Virus record (IMG/VR): IMGVR_UViG_3300011116_000787
Coordinates: 1-33,949 of that record
Reading direction: 5' to 3' (one strand)
Origin: a virus
DNA length: 33,949 nt
Part shown: positions 30,379 through 33,949 of the stretch, piece after piece
How the letters are laid out: each line of letters opens with the position of its first letter
Position numbering within the stretch: the stretch's first letter is position 1
Notes under the pieces: generated by a model
Seen by the model: the letters and a program-made list of their open reading frames with translations, nothing else
What the model was told of the DNA's origin: nothing
Database searches by the model: none
Translations under genes and position numbers: made by a program

Positions 30379-32340
30379 TTATCTACTCACACAATCTACA
30401 ACACGAAGAACTTTTTCTGGTGGAATGTCAACTTTGATTTCACTTCTTCTAGTATATTTCATAACAGGTCTGATGATTGCACCAACACCAGTCGCACTAT
30501 TTATTGCTAGGTTAGGAAGAATTGTGCATCCAAGTTCAGACGAAATAATATCTGCACCAACAATTCTTCCTTCATCATCTAAAACTGGTTTGAGAACACC
30601 ACATTCACTTTCAATCATATCGTTTTCAGTATAACCAATACCAGTATTAACAATTTTTACACCATCAATTTCACCAACAACATCTTCGCCTTGACTATCT
30701 GGGGTAACTTCTGATGTTGGAATATATCCACCTCCAGTTTCAAGCATTACAATATTAGTTACTTGTCCATTTTGAACAATTGCCTGTCCAGTAGCACCAT
30801 ATCCATTATCACATTGATCTACAAACTGAACAAATGGTGATCCAGAGTATCCAAATCCTACGTCAGTCATATTGACACCAACAACTTGTCCAAGACTGTT
30901 TACGACTGCTCTAGCTGCTGCTCCAGCACCACCACCACCAAAGATTACAACCTCTGGTGGACCGCATGTAATATTATAAGGATCACATCCACCAATAATA
31001 TCCAATGCTTCTGCTTCTCCTTCCTTCCCTTGTCCTGGGAACCAAGAAGAAATATTATCTTTAGCATTCTTTTTCAAATTACTAATATATTTGGAAATAT
31101 TGATTGTTCTTTTGAAATTTGCTACATCTTCTGGTGTTGGACCAAAATTAATTGCCCAATTGTATGGTTGTGGTTCGCAGAAATCACCTTCACATTTTAA
31201 GAAACTCAATCCTACCTGTGCATAGCTGATTGCCTTATCAACATAAGACATAAAACTTCCAATAGGTCCTAAGATTTGCTCAATAGCACTCATAGCAGGA
31301 CCGATTGCTTCTTGAATTTGTTCAGTGACTGTTGCAATCAATCCTCCGACAAACTGTTCTGCTGCACATAATGGAATATTGATAATTTTACCAATCATTT
31401 GAACTAAAAATTTGGTAATAAAATTTTTCAATCCTTTGATGATATTTTCAATGACACAATAAATTGTGTCCATTGATTTCTTAATAGCAATATCTTTTAA
31501 GAAACTTTCTGGGAAAATAAAGTTTAAAAGATCCTTTACACCATTAAAAATTTTTCTGAACAAATATTTTCTTGCCTGTCTCATTAATTCAGAAAAAGCA
31601 CCAGAAATCAAATCTGCAGTTTCATTGATTAATGATGGGATATCTGCGATTTCATTTAATACTGGATCAAGAAATCCATCTTTGAATTCCTTCAAATCTT
31701 TAACAACTTCAATAAATGTCGCCAATGAACGTGCAACTTCTGCTAAAAATCCTTTACCTTGTTTACATTTTTTAGCACGTCCTACAATTTTTTTCTTTAC
31801 TTCGTTATTCTGTTTTCCCTGAAGACTTTCTTTTCCATCAGCAGTTTTACCTTGTCCAGGAACTCCATTCCCTGTTGGAGATCCTCCAGTAGCAGGTTTT
31901 ACTGCAGTTGAATATTTTAATTGTCTATTAAAATCAATTGGTTTAAAACCGCTAGTTCCTTTATCGACTGCAGTTTGCCATGCAACAAGATTTTTTTCTG
32001 CTTCTCCACTAAACAATGCGCCCAAAATAATAGGCTGCTGCATATCATCACCATCTAGGAAAAATCCTAAGACAGTTTCACCACCTTGCAATGAAAAACT
32101 AGTACCACCAAAATTCTTACCTGCTCCCAGCGATGGTGGTACTAGGAAATGTGCCCAAGGCAGTTCACTATCAGGAACTTCATTGGATGCTGGATGACGA
32201 CCTAAGATCCTGACTTTTGCACGATAACCATACTTAGTGCTAAATTCTCGCCAACTTGGATCAGCAGTTACCTGTCCGATGAACCAATGAAATCCATCTT
32301 CTCCGATAAAGTTGATCTTAGATAGGCGTTGCTCCAGCAT
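30379..32340 (-). CDS. 5: gp5-like baseplate hub protein without lysozyme domain
   Basis: A 653-residue protein. Residues about 15-115 match the OB-fold start of T4 gp5-like hub proteins: FIGQVTADPSWRE, AKVRILGRHP, AHFLVPPSLG, ETVLGFFLDGDDMQQPIILG. The next 300 residues are helical and hydrophobic, unlike lysozyme. No E-8-D/T-type muramidase site is evident. The last 170 carry GFGYSGSPFVQF and GGGYIPTS repeats. It overlaps the upstream 70-residue gene by one base (TGATG). A hub role is likely; cell-wall cleavage is doubtful. Confidence 0.75.
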   Translation of the reverse strand: MLEQRLSKINFIGEDGFHWFIGQVTADPSWREFSTKYGYRAKVRILGRHPASNEVPDSELPWAHFLVPPSLGAGKNFGGTSFSLQGGETVLGFFLDGDDMQQPIILGALFSGEAEKNLVAWQTAVDKGTSGFKPIDFNRQLKYSTAVKPATGGSPTGNGVPGQGKTADGKESLQGKQNNEVKKKIVGRAKKCKQGKGFLAEVARSLATFIEVVKDLKEFKDGFLDPVLNEIADIPSLINETADLISGAFSELMRQARKYLFRKIFNGVKDLLNFIFPESFLKDIAIKKSMDTIYCVIENIIKGLKNFITKFLVQMIGKIINIPLCAAEQFVGGLIATVTEQIQEAIGPAMSAIEQILGPIGSFMSYVDKAISYAQVGLSFLKCEGDFCEPQPYNWAINFGPTPEDVANFKRTINISKYISNLKKNAKDNISSWFPGQGKEGEAEALDIIGGCDPYNITCGPPEVVIFGGGGAGAAARAVVNSLGQVVGVNMTDVGFGYSGSPFVQFVDQCDNGYGATGQAIVQNGQVTNIVMLETGGGYIPTSEVTPDSQGEDVVGEIDGVKIVNTGIGYTENDMIESECGVLKPVLDDEGRIVGADIISSELGCTILPNLAINSATGVGAIIRPVMKYTRRSEIKVDIPPEKVLRVVDCVSR

Positions 32341-32552
32341 CAGTTCTCGTAAATTCTACACTCAAGTGCATTAGGATTTTGATCACAATAAATTTCAAAA
32401 GGAGTTGGATCGTGATGTTCCCCAGGATGATTTGCTTGATATATTTTTAAGTCTTCTAGTTCCTGTTCTAGAAAACGGCGGCGTTGTGAAGAAATGCCAG
32501 GATCATAAAGATCTGTGGCATCCTTTTCGATGTGGTCTTCGATGGTTTTCAT
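32340..32552 (-). CDS. Small protein between hub genes
   Basis: A 70-residue acidic protein, helical to about residue 40 and Pro/His-rich after it (HPGEHHDPTPFE), with Cys56 and Cys65. I do not recognise the family. It overlaps both flanking hub genes by one and four bases (TGATG and ATGA), so it is translated with them. This suggests an assembly or minor hub role. Confidence 0.65.
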   Translation of the reverse strand: MKTIEDHIEKDATDLYDPGISSQRRRFLEQELEDLKIYQANHPGEHHDPTPFEIYCDQNPNALECRIYEN

Positions 32553-33811
32553 GTTAGTTGTGCGTAGGAATCTCTTACTAAAGTCAATCCAGTAAAATCG
32601 CCCTTTGAAGAAAACTTATGTGCCAACGACTTGATCATATAATATCCCGAACTAGGATCGGAACCAAAATCAGATTCTTGCTTATTTATCTTAGAAAAGT
32701 TGCAGAATATTACTTCCCCAACTCTTAAATTAAAATTCATTGGCACCGTTATTGATAAAGTTTGAGAAAACAGTGATGCGTATCTTGCAATTCCTTGCGA
32801 TTGGAACAATGGTTGATATTGTGGTGTATCTAATTCACCCTTCGTAGATAGCGTTCCTGTATCGATTACTCCCATAATAATTCTCGATGGATAAGTATCG
32901 ATCTTATTAGGAATATTCTCAACTTCGTTCGATAACGTTAGTTGTTTGTTTATACTTTGACCAAAGTAATAATCTTGAAAGTCTGGCGATCTTGTAATAA
33001 TATTATAGAACCAATTAGAAGATCTGTACATGCCTAGTCTTAGTTTTTCTAGGATATCATGACTTTCTTTCCAAACTGGAGGCGAAACAAGTTTGTAATT
33101 ATTGTCTGGACTTAGTGCGTCAACAGTCTCATGATAATTGTACTTGAGAATTCTATCTTTATTCTTCTTTGCTTCATTGAAAATATTATCAACACTTCTG
33201 AAGTAATATCCGTCTAATGCTTCATAGAAAAAATACCCTGCAGTTCCAGAATTCTTTCCATTATTGACTAACGGAATAGATTTTGGACATAACCAAGTGC
33301 AAGTAAATAAAGGTTTCTTATAGTTTCCCATAAAACTATAAGTATTTGAAGTCTCTTCAAGTTTTCTTATTCTTGATGATTTGATACGAAGATCTTTTTC
33401 TAAAATCTTTCTAATGATTGTATCGACTTTACCAGTATATTTTCGATATAATCGAGTTGTATGATTACTGAATGCTCCTTGTGTTTCTAAGATTAAAGTA
33501 TAAACTTCTCGTTTTGCTGTTGCAGTTCCTGTTTTGATATTGCTGATGACTAAAGGATTATTTTGATCAAATCTCATTTCTCCTGAAGGATGTGTAATTG
33601 TAAGGTATACAACTGCACCACTTCTTACAGGGAGTTTTGCTAACTTACCACTGGTGTCTAGGATATCAATCTCAAAGTGAATTGAACTATCTGTAACATC
33701 TTCATAGTAACTGATGAGACCAGACTGTAAACGAACATCTTCAAACCTATCGCCTTTGGGAGAAGCAATTAGAAGTTCTGTTACTTTATGTCCTTTTAGG
33801 AAATTGGACAT
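32549..33811 (-). CDS. gp27-like baseplate hub protein
   Basis: A 420-residue protein placed just before the gp5-like gene, as gp27-like hub proteins are in relatives. The N-terminal half has strand-rich text (GLISYYEDVTDSSIHFEIDI, VYLTITHPSG) and a TLILETQGAF segment. The C-terminal part (TLSITVPMNFNLRVGEVI, GYYMIKSLAHKFS) is like the second barrel of gp27/gp44-type hub proteins. It probably forms the trimeric hub ring on the gp5-like protein. Overlaps are 4 and 1 base with its neighbours. Confidence 0.7.
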   Translation of the reverse strand: MSNFLKGHKVTELLIASPKGDRFEDVRLQSGLISYYEDVTDSSIHFEIDILDTSGKLAKLPVRSGAVVYLTITHPSGEMRFDQNNPLVISNIKTGTATAKREVYTLILETQGAFSNHTTRLYRKYTGKVDTIIRKILEKDLRIKSSRIRKLEETSNTYSFMGNYKKPLFTCTWLCPKSIPLVNNGKNSGTAGYFFYEALDGYYFRSVDNIFNEAKKNKDRILKYNYHETVDALSPDNNYKLVSPPVWKESHDILEKLRLGMYRSSNWFYNIITRSPDFQDYYFGQSINKQLTLSNEVENIPNKIDTYPSRIIMGVIDTGTLSTKGELDTPQYQPLFQSQGIARYASLFSQTLSITVPMNFNLRVGEVIFCNFSKINKQESDFGSDPSSGYYMIKSLAHKFSSKGDFTGLTLVRDSYAQLT

Positions 33812-33949
33812 TATGCTGTTATCTGTGACATCATCTGAGCATATTTAGCAGCAGCCTGGTATGGCGATGCTCCACCACCACCGATGATTTGCGTTCCACC
33901 ACCTACAGGAACAGGAACAATCGTAGTGTTTGGTTCTGCTAATGCAATG
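33811..33949 (-). CDS. 3' end of a further virion gene (partial)
   Basis: Only the last 45 codons lie in the window, ending with TAA at 33811 that overlaps the next ATG by one base (TAATG). The visible part has PVPVGGGTQIIGGGGASP followed by a helical AAAKYAQMMSQITA end. A Gly/Pro-rich tail on a helix is common in large tail proteins, but too little is seen to name it. Confidence 0.6.
   Translation of the reverse strand, partial: IALAEPNTTIVPVPVGGGTQIIGGGGASPYQAAAKYAQMMSQITA

Noticed and set aside
30379-32340. A lysozyme domain in the gp5-like protein
   Set aside because: The middle region is helical and hydrophobic, and no T4-lysozyme-like catalytic Glu-Asp-Thr arrangement is evident by eye.
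1-33949. Integrase, transposase, insertion sequences, attachment sites or photosynthesis genes
   Set aside because: No coding frame or terminal repeat pattern of these kinds could be seen in the window.

Overview
This window looks like part of a T4-like marine myovirus genome, most probably a cyanomyovirus. Four things point that way. A T4-type baseplate and tail-fibre block fills the right half. T4-type late promoter motifs (TATAAATA and close variants) precede many structural genes. Genes overlap by a few bases and are packed almost end to end. A CobS-like AAA+ ATPase, a frequent companion gene of T4-like cyanophages, lies on the left. No integrase, transposase, CRISPR array, photosynthesis gene or host housekeeping gene is visible. 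Host assignment is inference.

Left part (1-4200, minus strand): sixteen very small genes of unknown function, many linked by ATGA or longer overlaps. Several were too short for a standard ORF cutoff and were read by hand. A sigma70-type promoter whose -35 hexamer sits in the loop of a terminator hairpin appears to start this run. Upstream is a single-gene unit for a small KTSC-like protein. It is fed by two tandem promoters made from a duplicated 44-45 bp element with paired palindromes.

Middle (4200-14030): a mosaic of phage core genes and AT-rich cargo. The core is an AAA+ ATPase (CobS-like), a thioredoxin-like protein and a 717-residue protein combining HExxH and VWA domains (CobT-like). 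Cargo genes are a sulfotransferase-like protein, a radical SAM/SPASM-like enzyme next to a 44-residue basic ORF, an FkbM-type methyltransferase, and a plus-strand cassette of CMP-KDO synthetase, SIS isomerase and HAD phosphatase beside a possible glycosyltransferase. The cargo suggests surface-sugar or small-molecule modification.

Right part (14030-33949, almost all minus strand): virion genes. Fibre-like proteins with strong internal repeats come first, then a 1753-residue protein ending in a Tail Collar domain, and a lone plus-strand coiled-coil protein driven by a late promoter facing its neighbour's. Two tRNA genes, Leu(UAA) and Ile(UAU), follow, with two small genes and their own promoter. 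The baseplate hub region is next: a spike-like beta protein, a gp5-like OB-fold hub protein without a visible lysozyme domain, and a gp27-like hub protein. The window ends inside an upstream gene of which only the last 45 codons are present.

Two promoter classes can be read. Sigma70-like promoters (TTGACA, about 17 bp, TAWGAT, usually with a TGn extension) serve small, tRNA and cob-like genes. T4-type late promoters serve the virion genes. All functions are inferred from motifs read by eye; no database search was run.
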